A stretch of DNA of 64,000 nt from Candidatus Cloacimonadota bacterium (GTDB lineage Bacteria; Cloacimonadota; Cloacimonadia; Cloacimonadales; Cloacimonadaceae), in the NCBI GenBank assembly GCA_020532085.1, contig JAJBAV010000003.1:43934-107933 (forward strand), written 5' to 3'. The position numbers and the translations under genes were made by a program. The notes beneath the pieces are model-generated. The model ran no database searches, was not told where the DNA came from, and saw only the letters and a program-made list of their open reading frames with translations. This document shows positions 17,403-26,091 of the stretch, one piece after another. The stretch's first letter is position 1. Each line of letters starts with the position of its first letter.

Positions 17403-18016
17403 TTCGCCGCCTCCAGAAGCAGTTCCAGACAGAGGTTGGCCTGCATATTGGCCACTGTCGCCACCCGCGCGGAAACCGGGCTTATTCCTGGCTCCAGCTC
17501 GGAAACGCCGTCGCCGACAATGATCAACCGGCCCAGAGTCTCGGTGTGGATCAATTCGTTTTTCCCCACCCCGGCAATGCCTGAAGCGGCGATGATATAG
17601 CGCTGGGGGAAGAGGCTTTGCCAGGCCTCGATCAGCATCTGCTTTTCCGCGGCAGCATCAAACGCTTCCAGCATGATGTCCGCCTGGGCAAAAATGCTGT
17701 CGATGTTGAGTGGGCTTACCTTGATGTGATATATGACCACGTTGGTGTAAGGGCTGATGTGGCGTAGATTGTCTTTCAGCGCGGCCACCTTGGGCAAGCC
17801 GACTTGGTTGAGGAAATACTGCTGACGGGCCAGGTTGGCGGTGGTCACCGAATCGTGGTCGGCAATGATGATTTTGCCAATACCTGCCCTGGTGAGGGAT
17901 ACGGCGATATTCGATCCCAAGCCCCCGGCCCCGGCTATGCCCACCACGGCTTTTTGCCAAACTTGCAGCTGGCTGGGGTCATGCCCGGAAAAGAGTTCTG
18001 TGTATAGCTTGTCCAC
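17399..18016 (-). CDS. thiF: ThiF/MoeB-type sulfur-carrier adenylyltransferase
   Basis: A 205-residue E1-like enzyme that would adenylate the C-terminal glycine of the adjacent ThiS-like protein. The nucleotide motif GIAGAGGLGSN (about 27-37), the catalytic region D-x-V-x-x-x-NLARQQY and the late SGIAGVGKNE segment are visible. It is the short ThiF form that lacks the C-terminal rhodanese and zinc regions of MoeB. The start is a GTG at 18016, 3 bases after the mobB stop. Part of the bamA-to-glycosylase run. Confidence 0.87.
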   Translation of the reverse strand: MDKLYTELFSGHDPSQLQVWQKAVVGIAGAGGLGSNIAVSLTRAGIGKIIIADHDSVTTANLARQQYFLNQVGLPKVAALKDNLRHISPYTNVVIYHIKVSPLNIDSIFAQADIMLEAFDAAAEKQMLIEAWQSLFPQRYIIAASGIAGVGKNELIHTETLGRLIIVGDGVSELEPGISPVSARVATVANMQANLCLELLLEAAK

Positions 18017-18019
18017 GGC

Positions 18020-18769
18020 TCATCTCCGGATGTGAATCCTGATGTCGCCGCCGTTGTCGGTTCCCTTGAGGTTGGCTGTGAAACCCAGAATGATGTCCCG
18101 CAGCAGGTTTTGCACGAAGGGGACGATGGTGAGGGGCTGGCCGCCGATCTCAAGTTCGAGATCCTGCTGGCTGTCCAAAACGCAGTCGGAGCGCCCGGCC
18201 CGGCCCTGCACTATGTCCGCGGCTAGTTGCCAGCAGGTTTTTCCGCAGGCGGAGCAGCACTCCGGAGCGCTGTGGGGCAGGATATCGAAAGCTTTGCTGA
18301 CGGCAAGTTCGATCAGTTGCGGCGTTTGTTCCTCGAGGGAAAACACCGGCAGGCCTTTGTAACTGCTGGTTTGGCCCGAGATCCGGCCACAGAGGCAAAA
18401 AACCGTCTCATCGATCAGTTCGTCCGCCTGGGCTGTGTCGTTGGCGCAGACTATCTTGGGCACGGCGGCATCTTTCATGCCTTCGATGATCAGCCACTCG
18501 GCGCTGAGCAAACTCAGCATCCGCGGCAGGTCAGGCGGTTGATCCAGGATCAGGGCGGCATCGCGCAAGCCGCGGGCAAATACCTGTGAAGCGCCGGCCT
18601 GGGCATGCTTCCAAGAATTTTTGCCCTCGCTGTCGGCCCGATAGGCCTCGGAGTGAATGTCCTTGATGGAGGCCACTTGAAAACCTTTCTGCGCCAAGGC
18701 GCTGATGAGGGCTACAGCTAGGGTGGTCTTGCCGCTGTGATGGTAGCCGATGATCCCGATCGCTTTCAC
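18020..18769 (-). CDS. mobB: MobB-like GTPase with C-terminal cysteine domain
   Basis: A 249-residue protein. The N-terminal half is the MobB P-loop GTPase ([11 protein letters not shown] at 7-17, [15 protein letters not shown] as the Walker B region) of molybdopterin-guanine dinucleotide synthesis. Residues about 170-205 contain [17 protein letters not shown]...C, a four-or-more-cysteine motif likely to bind Fe-S or zinc, followed by [20 protein letters not shown], a C-terminal segment found fused to MobB in some anaerobes and archaea. The start is GTG at 18769, overlapping the ispF stop by 4 bases. It implies use of Mo- or W-dependent enzymes elsewhere. Confidence 0.82.
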   Translation of the reverse strand: MKAIGIIGYHHSGKTTLAVALISALAQKGFQVASIKDIHSEAYRADSEGKNSWKHAQAGASQVFARGLRDAALILDQPPDLPRMLSLLSAEWLIIEGMKDAAVPKIVCANDTAQADELIDETVFCLCGRISGQTSSYKGLPVFSLEEQTPQLIELAVSKAFDILPHSAPECCSACGKTCWQLAADIVQGRAGRSDCVLDSQQDLELEIGGQPLTIVPFVQNLLRDIILGFTANLKGTDNGGDIRIHIRR

Positions 18770-19242
18770 ACTCGCCTCAGCAGCAAAATGCAGTGCGCAG
18801 CCATCCCGCCTCCGCCTCCGGAAACTCCCAAACCCTCTTCCGTGGTCGCTTTCACGCTCACGTTGTCCCGGCCGGTATTCAGGTCCAGGGCCAGATTGGC
18901 CCGCATGTCGTCGATGTATGGACGGAGTTTGGGCCGCTCGGCGCAGACGGTGCAGTCGAGATTGGCCAGCGCCCAGCCGCGTTCACGCACCATCGCGTAG
19001 GTGCGGCGCAGCAGGTCGCGGCTGTCGGCGCCCGCGTAGGCGGGATCGGAATCGGGGAAATGAGCGCCGATATCGCCGAGAGCCAGGGCTCCCAGCAGGG
19101 CGTCGATCACCGCGTGGACCAGCACATCAGCGTCGGAATGACCCAGCAGTCCCAGATGAAAGGGGATCTGCACCCCACCGAGGATGAGTTTGCGTCCCGG
19201 TGCCAGGGTGTGAACGTCGTAGCCGTGGCCGATGCGAAACAT
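18766..19242 (-). CDS. ispF: 2-C-methyl-D-erythritol 2,4-cyclodiphosphate synthase
   Basis: A 158-residue MEP-pathway enzyme that cyclises CDP-ME-2-phosphate, releasing CMP. Zinc ligands D9, H11 (GYDVH) and H43 are present, as are GHSDADVL and ATTEEGLG. Length is standard. It starts 3 bases after the GlmS-like gene and overlaps mobB. ispD lies two genes upstream in the same run; the two are not fused here. Confidence 0.96.
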   Translation of the reverse strand: MFRIGHGYDVHTLAPGRKLILGGVQIPFHLGLLGHSDADVLVHAVIDALLGALALGDIGAHFPDSDPAYAGADSRDLLRRTYAMVRERGWALANLDCTVCAERPKLRPYIDDMRANLALDLNTGRDNVSVKATTEEGLGVSGGGGGMAAHCILLLRRV

Positions 19243-19245
19243 GGC

Positions 19246-21993
19246 TCAATCCACCGTTATCGATTTGGACACGTTTTTAGGCACATCCGGATGCACCCCG
19301 TGGTCCGGAATGTTCAGCTTGTCCAGCTTTTTCATCTTGCGCAGGCTCATTTTCAGGGCCAGCATCTGCAGGGCGACGGTGGCTGAAAAGCAGGTCAGAA
19401 GTCCGTCTCCGGTCTTGGGCAGCATCACGTAGCCCCAGCCGTAGCGTCCTCCCTCGCGGGGATTGTCGCTGGCGTTCTTGAGCAGGCGCTCGTCTTCCTC
19501 GGCGATCACGTAGGTGTTGGCGCCGCGGATCTTATGGGTGTTGATCTGCGAAATGGAGAGATTCACGTCGCGGGTTTCGGGGCCGGTGACGTAAATGAGC
19601 GGATAATTGCGGTAGAGGGATTCAAAGAAGTCGTGGCTGTCCACGGTGGCGTGGAACAGCCTGTCCGCCGCTGGCGACAGATTGAAGGGCAGATTGCCGG
19701 TGAACATGTAGTTCACCAGGGCGTTGTAGATGTCCCGGGTTTCCTTGCGGCTGATGTTCTGCTCTTCAGCCCTGCCATCCAGGTTTTCGATCACCCCGCT
19801 GAAGGCGCGCATGAAGCTGCGGAGGTGCTTGAATCCGTAAACCGTGTTCTTGCCAAGGATGGTATTTGGCCCATGCTTGAATTCAGATGCTTCGCGGCCC
19901 TCAGCGTGATTGAGCACTGTTTCGCGGATCTTGAGAGCGCCTTCCATCGCCACGCCGCTGATTTTGGTGGCCAGGATGTGCAGCGAAGGCTCCATATAGA
20001 TCTGGGCCGCGATGGAGTCGATTATGTCGGAGGTGTTTTCCAAAGTCTCGCGGATCAGGGAGGGTATCTGCGGCAGGGTCTGTTCCCGCGCTTCCAGTTT
20101 GGCTAGTTGCTCCCGGCGCCGTTCCTCGCTTTCAGGGCCAGACAGTTCCTGCAGTTTCATTTTGGCGGTGCGGATGGCCAGGTAGTAAAACAGGGTGATC
20201 TGATTCATGAAGCTCTTGGTGGCGGGTACGGCGATCTCCGGTCCGCAGAGGATCTGGATGGCGAGGTCGCCTTTTTCCACGCCCAAGGTGGAATTGAGGT
20301 TGTTCACCAGCACCACCTGGGAAGCCTTCACGCTGCTGGCTTCGAGGTCGTTGAAGATGTCGATGAGGTCCTTGGTCTCACCGGATTGGGATACGCCGAT
20401 GATGAGGTCGTTATCCTTGATGCAGCGAGAATATTCGCCGCGGAAATCGCCCGGCAGGATGGGCATTATCTCCACACCCGCGATCTCGTTGAAAAAGAGG
20501 GCGCCGATCTTGGTGGCGTGAAAACTGGTGCCGCAGGCGATGGAGTAGGCATTGCGGCTGTGGTTGATGGTGTTTTTCACCCGTTCCAGAAAACCCTGCA
20601 CGCTTAGCTCAAATTCTTGCACACTGTGGCTTTCGGATACCGCGTCGAAGGCCTTGGCCAGGATCAGCCGCCGGATGTCGTATTCCGGGCCGATCAGGTC
20701 GATAAAGGTGTTCTTATCGTTGGAGAAGAAATACTTCTTTTCGAAATCCTCCTGCACGGCCACTTCGAAAATGGCGCGGTAGGTGGCCTGGGCGGCCTCA
20801 AAGAAGCTGGCGATCTCCCCGGAGGCGAGCAGCGCATTGAAGACGGTGTTCCGTTCCTCGAGGTCATGGCAGTCCAAGATCTCTTTTAGCTTGGCATTGA
20901 GCAGATCATCAAGCTTTTCCCGCCGGATGAGTTCCAGCATGCGTTTGCCAGAGTTCGATCCGCCCTGGAACAGTTTCACCAGCTTGCCGGTGGATTCCAC
21001 TTGGGCGAAGATCTCCTGCTCCATGAAATACTCAAACTCCGGCTGCAGTTCCACATCTTCGGCGCGCAGCCTGGAGAGCACCGGTTTGGTGTCGATCAGG
21101 TCGCCCGCCGCGTAGGTTTCGTCGGCGGCGTTCACGCGCTTGAAGCGGAGCTTCTTTTGCGCGTGGATATTATAGCCGGCGGAAGTGAATTCCACGAACT
21201 CGCCCTCGCGCAGATTCACCAGCAATTTGGTGTAGCGCAGCACCGCGGTGAGATCGGAGGAGGCCAGTTTGAAGGGCATGCCGTCCAGCTCGCCCACTCC
21301 GAAATAGAGACTACTGCCGGCTTTGATGGCCCACATCGTCTGAGTGGCGGGATCCACCACCACCGCCGCGTAAGAACCCACGATCTTTTCGGCTGTGTTG
21401 ATGATGGCCCGGCGCATGCAGGCTTTTCTGAGCTCCGTGTCCACCGGATTTCCGGCTTTGTCCATCTCGATATCGAAAAAGTGTTCCACGCTGTGCACCA
21501 GCATCTCGCCATCGTTGTCCGAAAGAACGGTGTGGCCTTCTTTGGTCAGCCAGATCTTTAGTTCGCGGGTGTTGGTGATATTGCCGTTGTGAGCGCCGTA
21601 GAGATGGCGCTTGCATTTCACCTCGTGCGGCTGGGCATTGGTCTTGTCCACATTGCCAAAGGTGGCCCAGCGCACCTGTCCGCAGAACAGCTTTCCTGCC
21701 TGCTTCTCGATCCCCAGTGTCTTCACAAGGGTGCTTGGCGCGCCTACATCCTTCAGCAGGACAATGTTTTCGCCATCGCCCTGAAAAGCCGCGCCGGTGG
21801 AATCAAAACCCCGGTATTCCAAAGCCCGCAGCAGGCGCGAGGCGTATTCTCCCAGCTTCAGCGTGGTTTTGGGCAAAGCCAGACCCAGCACTCCGCAACC
21901 CAGACCGGGCACAGGCAAAGGCATCCGGATATCCTTGAAACAGCCCGCGAACTTGCGCAGGGCATTATTGTAGAGCTCATACAGGCGGGGCAT
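19246..21993 (-). CDS. Large GlmS-like amidotransferase/SIS enzyme (915 residues)
   Basis: The architecture is that of glutamine-fructose-6-phosphate aminotransferase: class II glutamine amidotransferase (YRGFDSTGAA 60-69, RWATFGN, AHNGNITN, DNDGEML), two SIS domains (ACGTSFHATK, GVSQSGETKDL) and a C-terminal DVPKNVSKSITVD like the GlmS tail. It is 300 residues longer than GlmS, with an extra 200-odd residues between amidotransferase and SIS parts. The catalytic cysteine is C33, not residue 2, so a 32-residue leader would have to be removed to free the N-terminal Cys. ATG at 21993 has AAGGAA 7 bases upstream. A hexosamine-phosphate role is likely but the exact substrate is unknown. Confidence 0.8.
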   Translation of the reverse strand: MPRLYELYNNALRKFAGCFKDIRMPLPVPGLGCGVLGLALPKTTLKLGEYASRLLRALEYRGFDSTGAAFQGDGENIVLLKDVGAPSTLVKTLGIEKQAGKLFCGQVRWATFGNVDKTNAQPHEVKCKRHLYGAHNGNITNTRELKIWLTKEGHTVLSDNDGEMLVHSVEHFFDIEMDKAGNPVDTELRKACMRRAIINTAEKIVGSYAAVVVDPATQTMWAIKAGSSLYFGVGELDGMPFKLASSDLTAVLRYTKLLVNLREGEFVEFTSAGYNIHAQKKLRFKRVNAADETYAAGDLIDTKPVLSRLRAEDVELQPEFEYFMEQEIFAQVESTGKLVKLFQGGSNSGKRMLELIRREKLDDLLNAKLKEILDCHDLEERNTVFNALLASGEIASFFEAAQATYRAIFEVAVQEDFEKKYFFSNDKNTFIDLIGPEYDIRRLILAKAFDAVSESHSVQEFELSVQGFLERVKNTINHSRNAYSIACGTSFHATKIGALFFNEIAGVEIMPILPGDFRGEYSRCIKDNDLIIGVSQSGETKDLIDIFNDLEASSVKASQVVLVNNLNSTLGVEKGDLAIQILCGPEIAVPATKSFMNQITLFYYLAIRTAKMKLQELSGPESEERRREQLAKLEAREQTLPQIPSLIRETLENTSDIIDSIAAQIYMEPSLHILATKISGVAMEGALKIRETVLNHAEGREASEFKHGPNTILGKNTVYGFKHLRSFMRAFSGVIENLDGRAEEQNISRKETRDIYNALVNYMFTGNLPFNLSPAADRLFHATVDSHDFFESLYRNYPLIYVTGPETRDVNLSISQINTHKIRGANTYVIAEEDERLLKNASDNPREGGRYGWGYVMLPKTGDGLLTCFSATVALQMLALKMSLRKMKKLDKLNIPDHGVHPDVPKNVSKSITVD

Positions 21994-22004
21994 GTTTGCT
22001 TCCT

Positions 22005-22694
22005 TTAGATCAAGCTGTTTTCGAGGATCTGCCGGGCGAAGAACAGATCAACCTCGTCGGTGATCTTCACATTCAGGTCCGAACAGAATTTATAGCGGAC
22101 CCGGCCACCGTTGTGTTCCACCAAAGCGGAATCATCCGTGCTCACATAGCCTTCCTGGTAGGCGCGCTCGTAGGCGGCCAGGATCAGCTTGTAGGAGAAA
22201 ACCTGAGGCGTGAACACCTGCACAAGATTGTGGCGGGGCACGGTTTGTTCAACATGGTCGCCCTGGATGCTTTTGATGGTGTTCTTGAGCCTGGCCACGG
22301 GGATCACGGCCTTGTCTCTGCGCGCGATCTCCAGCAGTTCTCCGATCAGGTCTTCCGTGATAAAGGGCCGCACGGCATCGTGAATGAACACGAACTCCGT
22401 TTCGGGAGGGCAGTTTTGCAGGGCGCCAAACACGCTGTCCTGCCTCTCGATACCACCGCTTACAACCAGCCAGGGCTTCAGGGCGTCCTCAAAATATCCG
22501 CGGATCAGGTCTTCACAGTAGCTCAGCTCCTCTTCCGGGGCGGTTACGATGATGTTGTCCACATAGGCGGAATTGAAAAACTTCTGCAGGGTGTGAATGA
22601 GGATGGGTATGCCGCCCAACCGCAGCCACTGTTTGCGGACGTTTCCGCCCATGCGGCTGCCGGAACCGGCGGCGGTCACGATCGCCGTGGTCAT
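22005..22694 (-). CDS. ispD: 2-C-methyl-D-erythritol 4-phosphate cytidylyltransferase
   Basis: A 229-residue MEP-pathway enzyme that joins CTP to MEP. It has the nucleotidyltransferase signature AAGSGSRMG near the N-terminus, GGIERQDSVFGAL, HDAVRPF and TDDSALVE. I place the start at the ATG at 22694 because it forms a 4-base ATGA overlap with the radical-SAM stop; an ATG three codons earlier (22703) is possible. The GlmS-like gene follows after 11 bases. Confidence 0.94.
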   Translation of the reverse strand: MTTAIVTAAGSGSRMGGNVRKQWLRLGGIPILIHTLQKFFNSAYVDNIIVTAPEEELSYCEDLIRGYFEDALKPWLVVSGGIERQDSVFGALQNCPPETEFVFIHDAVRPFITEDLIGELLEIARRDKAVIPVARLKNTIKSIQGDHVEQTVPRHNLVQVFTPQVFSYKLILAAYERAYQEGYVSTDDSALVEHNGGRVRYKFCSDLNVKITDEVDLFFARQILENSLI

Positions 22695-23638
22695 TGCTTC
22701 CATGAGTAAAAGATCCCCCTGTGTTCGCGCTTTACGCTGATTTTTTGCTCCGCGTGCAGCTGGCGCAGAAACTTGCTGACCTCGTTGATGTGCAGGCCCA
22801 GGGTGGCGGAGAGGTCTTCCGCCGTGGAGGGCCGGCGCTTGAGAGTTGCCGCGATGGCTGCTTCAATATCCTCCGGGACAGCCACCGCGAGGTTATCCTG
22901 ATGCGTTTTGGCGATGATTTCCACGGGCATGTCCAGCCGGGCGCTAAAGTAGTTCAAAACCTTGGTCAGCACGGCATCCCCGGCCGCCTTCACCCAGGCT
23001 TCCGCGCCGGGACGGTCCAGGGAATTGATCTGAACCAGGTCCGGCCGGATCCTTGCGATCGCTCCGCAGAGACAGGCCAGTTCTTCCTCGGAATCGTTGA
23101 TCCCCGCGATGATGAAGACCTCCAGCCAGATCTGCCCCTGGTAATCATCCCGCAGCGAGATCAGGGCTTCCACAAGTCCCTCAGCCGTCAAGGCGGGATG
23201 GGGTTGGTTGATTATCCTGAAAGTCTGCTGACGGCAGGCGTCTAGGGATGGTAGGATGAGGTCGCAGGGCAGGATTTCCTGGCGCAGGGAGGAGCTGTTC
23301 AGCAAGGTCCCGTTCGTGAGCAGGGCCAGCTTATAGCCGGGATATTCGTCTTTAATGAAGCGCACGATCTCGCCGATGCGGCTGTAGAGCGTAGGTTCGC
23401 CCGCTCCGGAAAAAGTGATGTAATCCAGTTCCGGCTTGGTTTTGAGGAAATCCCCCAGCTCGCCGGTGATCTCTTCCAAAGGAAAGAACTCCCGGCGTTC
23501 CAGCGTAAGGTGGTCGGTGCTCTGAACCTCGCAGTAGACGCAGTTCAGGGGGCAATATTTGAAGGGAACGAGGTCCACACCGAGGGAATAACCCAGCCGG
23601 CGGGAATGGACCGGACCGAACAGATGTTTGTATTTCAT
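22691..23638 (-). CDS. Radical SAM protein (COG0731-like) with C-terminal winged-helix domain
   Basis: 315 residues. The cluster motif is C29-x3-C33-x2-C36 (CPLNCVYCEVQ), with FSGAGEPTLY and LLTNGTLL following as in COG0731 proteins. The last 70 residues (RRPSTAEDLSATLGLHINEV...KFLRQLHAEQKISVKRE) look like a winged helix-turn-helix. The substrate of this family is not known to me. Translation begins at 23638, directly adjacent to the bamA stop at 23639. Same orientation and spacing as the downstream isoprenoid genes suggest co-transcription. Confidence 0.85.
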   Translation of the reverse strand: MKYKHLFGPVHSRRLGYSLGVDLVPFKYCPLNCVYCEVQSTDHLTLERREFFPLEEITGELGDFLKTKPELDYITFSGAGEPTLYSRIGEIVRFIKDEYPGYKLALLTNGTLLNSSSLRQEILPCDLILPSLDACRQQTFRIINQPHPALTAEGLVEALISLRDDYQGQIWLEVFIIAGINDSEEELACLCGAIARIRPDLVQINSLDRPGAEAWVKAAGDAVLTKVLNYFSARLDMPVEIIAKTHQDNLAVAVPEDIEAAIAATLKRRPSTAEDLSATLGLHINEVSKFLRQLHAEQKISVKREHRGIFYSWKQ

Positions 23639-25909
23639 TCAGAAGGTGGTGCCGAACTGGAGGTGCGGCTCCCAGGTGCCTTCGTCGAGGTTGTAGGCGT
23701 AGTCGAAGCCGATCAGACCAAAGGGGCTCTGGATGCGGATGCCCGCCCCCACGCCCTTTTTGAATTTGAGGAAATTGAAGTCCCGCAGCTTGTTGTAGGC
23801 ATCGCCGGCGTCAAAAAAGACCAGGCCGATGATCTGGTCGCTGCCGATGGGGTAACCCAGTTCAGTGGAAAAGATGATCTCGCGGGTGCCTCCAGTGTCC
23901 ATCACTCCGTCTCCGTCCTCATCCACCCCGATCCTGCGGTCCGCGTAGCCGCGGATGCCGTCCACCCCCGTTCCGCCCAGATAAAATTTCTCGTCCGGGG
24001 GAGCGTCTGTGGAAGAGCCGTAAGGCGTGATATAGCCGAAGCGCCATTTGGTGCGCAGGGTAAGCTCCCGCCAGAGTTCCATGTACCAGTTAACCTGGGC
24101 TATCTGCTTGAAATAATCGAAGTTGCCGCCCAGAATGCCGCCCGCCAGTTCCGAGAACAGCGTCATCTGCGTGCCGCGGGAGGGGAAATAGATGTTGTCG
24201 CGCGTGTCGCGGCTTACAGTGGCGCTCACGGCGCTGGTGTAGCGCCAGCCTTGGGTGGCCAGTTCGATCAGATTGGCGTTGTAAACAGTATCGATCTGCG
24301 TCGGGCTGGTGATCTCGTATTTCTTTGAATAGAGCGAATATCCCGCCACCAGCCGGGTCCTGTCGATCCAGGGCAGATACTGGCCCAGGCGCACACTCGC
24401 GCCCCGTGTGAATATCTTGTAGAAAAAGGAACTCCAGTCCTTGGTGGTATAGTAGAGTGAGGAGCCCAGCAAAATGTCGCTGTCCATCAGATTGGGATTG
24501 GTGAAGCTGAACTGGAAATCCTGGGTCTTGCCGCCGAACTCCCAGGCCAGACTGCTGGACCAGTTGTTGCCCATGATGTTGTTCATATTCAGCGAAAGCT
24601 GGCCCACAAAGCCGTCCTGGCTATTGTAGCCCACCCCGCCGTTGGCCGATCCGGCGGATTTGTCGATCACGTCGATCTGGAGGTCGATGTCGCCGTTTTT
24701 GTTCACTGGTGTGTAATCCAGCCGGATGTCCGGCTCGAAGAAGCCCAGGTTGTATATGTTCTGCTGGCTGCGGATCACCTGGCTCTGGCGGAAATAGTCT
24801 CCCGGCGCGATTTCCAGTTCGCGCAGCAGCACCTTGTCCTTGGTGCGTTCGTTGCCGGTGATGTGGATCTGGCGGATCCGGGCGCGAGCGCCTTCCTTCA
24901 CGTTTAGAACGATGGTCAGGGTGCTGTCGGCCCTCTGGATGTCCTGGCCAATCTCGGTGTAGATGAAACCCTCGTCGTAGTAAAGCGTGTAAACCTTGCC
25001 CAGCTGTTCGTCGAACTTGGTCTGGTCGAAAGGTTCTCCCGTTTTCAGGGTGAAGGTTTCCTGCAGCTTCCCGGTGGTGAAATGCTCGTTGCCGATCACG
25101 GAGATGCCCGAAAAAGTGTACTTTTTCCCCTCACTGATGTTGATGACCAGTTCCTGGGTCTTCTCACCGGTGGAGATCAGTTCGTGCGGCCCCACTTTCA
25201 CGTCAATGTAGCCGTTCTTCTTGTAATGATCGGCCAGCTTGATCAGGTCTTGGCCAAACTTATCCTGTTCGAAGCGCCCGGAGCGGAAGATGTTCGCGGG
25301 CTTGGTTTTCATCCGTTTCAGCAGTGTGGCGTCGTCGAAATTCTCGTTGCCCACGAAGGTCACGGCGTTGATGGCCAGGCGCCCGCCTTCCACCACGCTC
25401 ACTTTCACCCGCACCTTGCCTTCAGCGTCCGTCTGCTCGTTCAGCGTCACCTCGGCGTTGTTGAAGCCTTTGCTGTTATATTCAGCGGTGAGTTTGCTCA
25501 CCAGCTCGTGTTTCTGATAGTCGCTCCAGAACGAGCCCGCACGCACCGTGAGCAGCTCGTCCAGCCGGTCCTTTTTCACGGCTTTCATCCCTTCGTATTC
25601 GATGAAGGCCAGCACCGGGTTTTCCACCACGTCCACGATCAGGTTCACGCCTGTTCGATAGGGCTCTGTGGATATCCGGACGTCCGCAAACATCCGCATC
25701 TTGTAGAGCTGCCGGATGGATCGGGCCACTTCCTCCGGGTCCAGCTGATCGCCCGTGCGCAGGGTGATCGCGGTGGTCACCATCTGGGGTGAGACCGCCT
25801 TGTTGCCGCGCACGATGATCTCATATATCGTTTCGCCTGCCGCGAACAGGCTGCCCCAGCTGATCAACAGCATCAGGCAGGGCACCAGGCACCTCTTGAA
25901 AATGTGCAT
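23639..25909 (-). CDS. bamA: Outer-membrane protein assembly factor BamA
   Basis: 756 residues. After a signal peptide (1-23), five POTRA-type repeats cover about 25-420, followed by a 16-strand beta-barrel of the Omp85 family. The conserved barrel loop GVDGIRGYADRR and the terminal phenylalanine (LQFGTTF) fit BamA, which inserts beta-barrel proteins into the outer membrane. ATG at 25909 follows GGGAGGAGAA. It heads the long minus-strand run, so outer-membrane biogenesis, isoprenoid and cofactor genes may share a promoter. It shows that the organism is diderm. Confidence 0.96.
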   Translation of the reverse strand: MHIFKRCLVPCLMLLISWGSLFAAGETIYEIIVRGNKAVSPQMVTTAITLRTGDQLDPEEVARSIRQLYKMRMFADVRISTEPYRTGVNLIVDVVENPVLAFIEYEGMKAVKKDRLDELLTVRAGSFWSDYQKHELVSKLTAEYNSKGFNNAEVTLNEQTDAEGKVRVKVSVVEGGRLAINAVTFVGNENFDDATLLKRMKTKPANIFRSGRFEQDKFGQDLIKLADHYKKNGYIDVKVGPHELISTGEKTQELVINISEGKKYTFSGISVIGNEHFTTGKLQETFTLKTGEPFDQTKFDEQLGKVYTLYYDEGFIYTEIGQDIQRADSTLTIVLNVKEGARARIRQIHITGNERTKDKVLLRELEIAPGDYFRQSQVIRSQQNIYNLGFFEPDIRLDYTPVNKNGDIDLQIDVIDKSAGSANGGVGYNSQDGFVGQLSLNMNNIMGNNWSSSLAWEFGGKTQDFQFSFTNPNLMDSDILLGSSLYYTTKDWSSFFYKIFTRGASVRLGQYLPWIDRTRLVAGYSLYSKKYEITSPTQIDTVYNANLIELATQGWRYTSAVSATVSRDTRDNIYFPSRGTQMTLFSELAGGILGGNFDYFKQIAQVNWYMELWRELTLRTKWRFGYITPYGSSTDAPPDEKFYLGGTGVDGIRGYADRRIGVDEDGDGVMDTGGTREIIFSTELGYPIGSDQIIGLVFFDAGDAYNKLRDFNFLKFKKGVGAGIRIQSPFGLIGFDYAYNLDEGTWEPHLQFGTTF

Positions 25910-26010
25910 TTCTCCTCCCTTGAGAGTTGACGCCTATTTCTGGCAAGGCCGCTTTTTCGTAAAGAGTTTTTTTTGCCGCCCCGCGTTCTTGCGGCTTCTT
26001 CCAGCTGTCA

Positions 26011-26016
26011 TTGACA
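26011..26016 (+). promoter_or_regulatory. Candidate -35 element of the M1 peptidase gene
   Basis: TTGACAGAAAT, 76 bases before the ATG at 26092. The sequence matches those at 7682 and 45888 over 11 bases. Confidence 0.45.
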
Positions 26017-26091
26017 GAAATAACCGGCTTTGGAAACTTTATTGCTTCACTTTTTGGCAATGTCCAAACCACTTTGGGAAGGAGATCCGAC

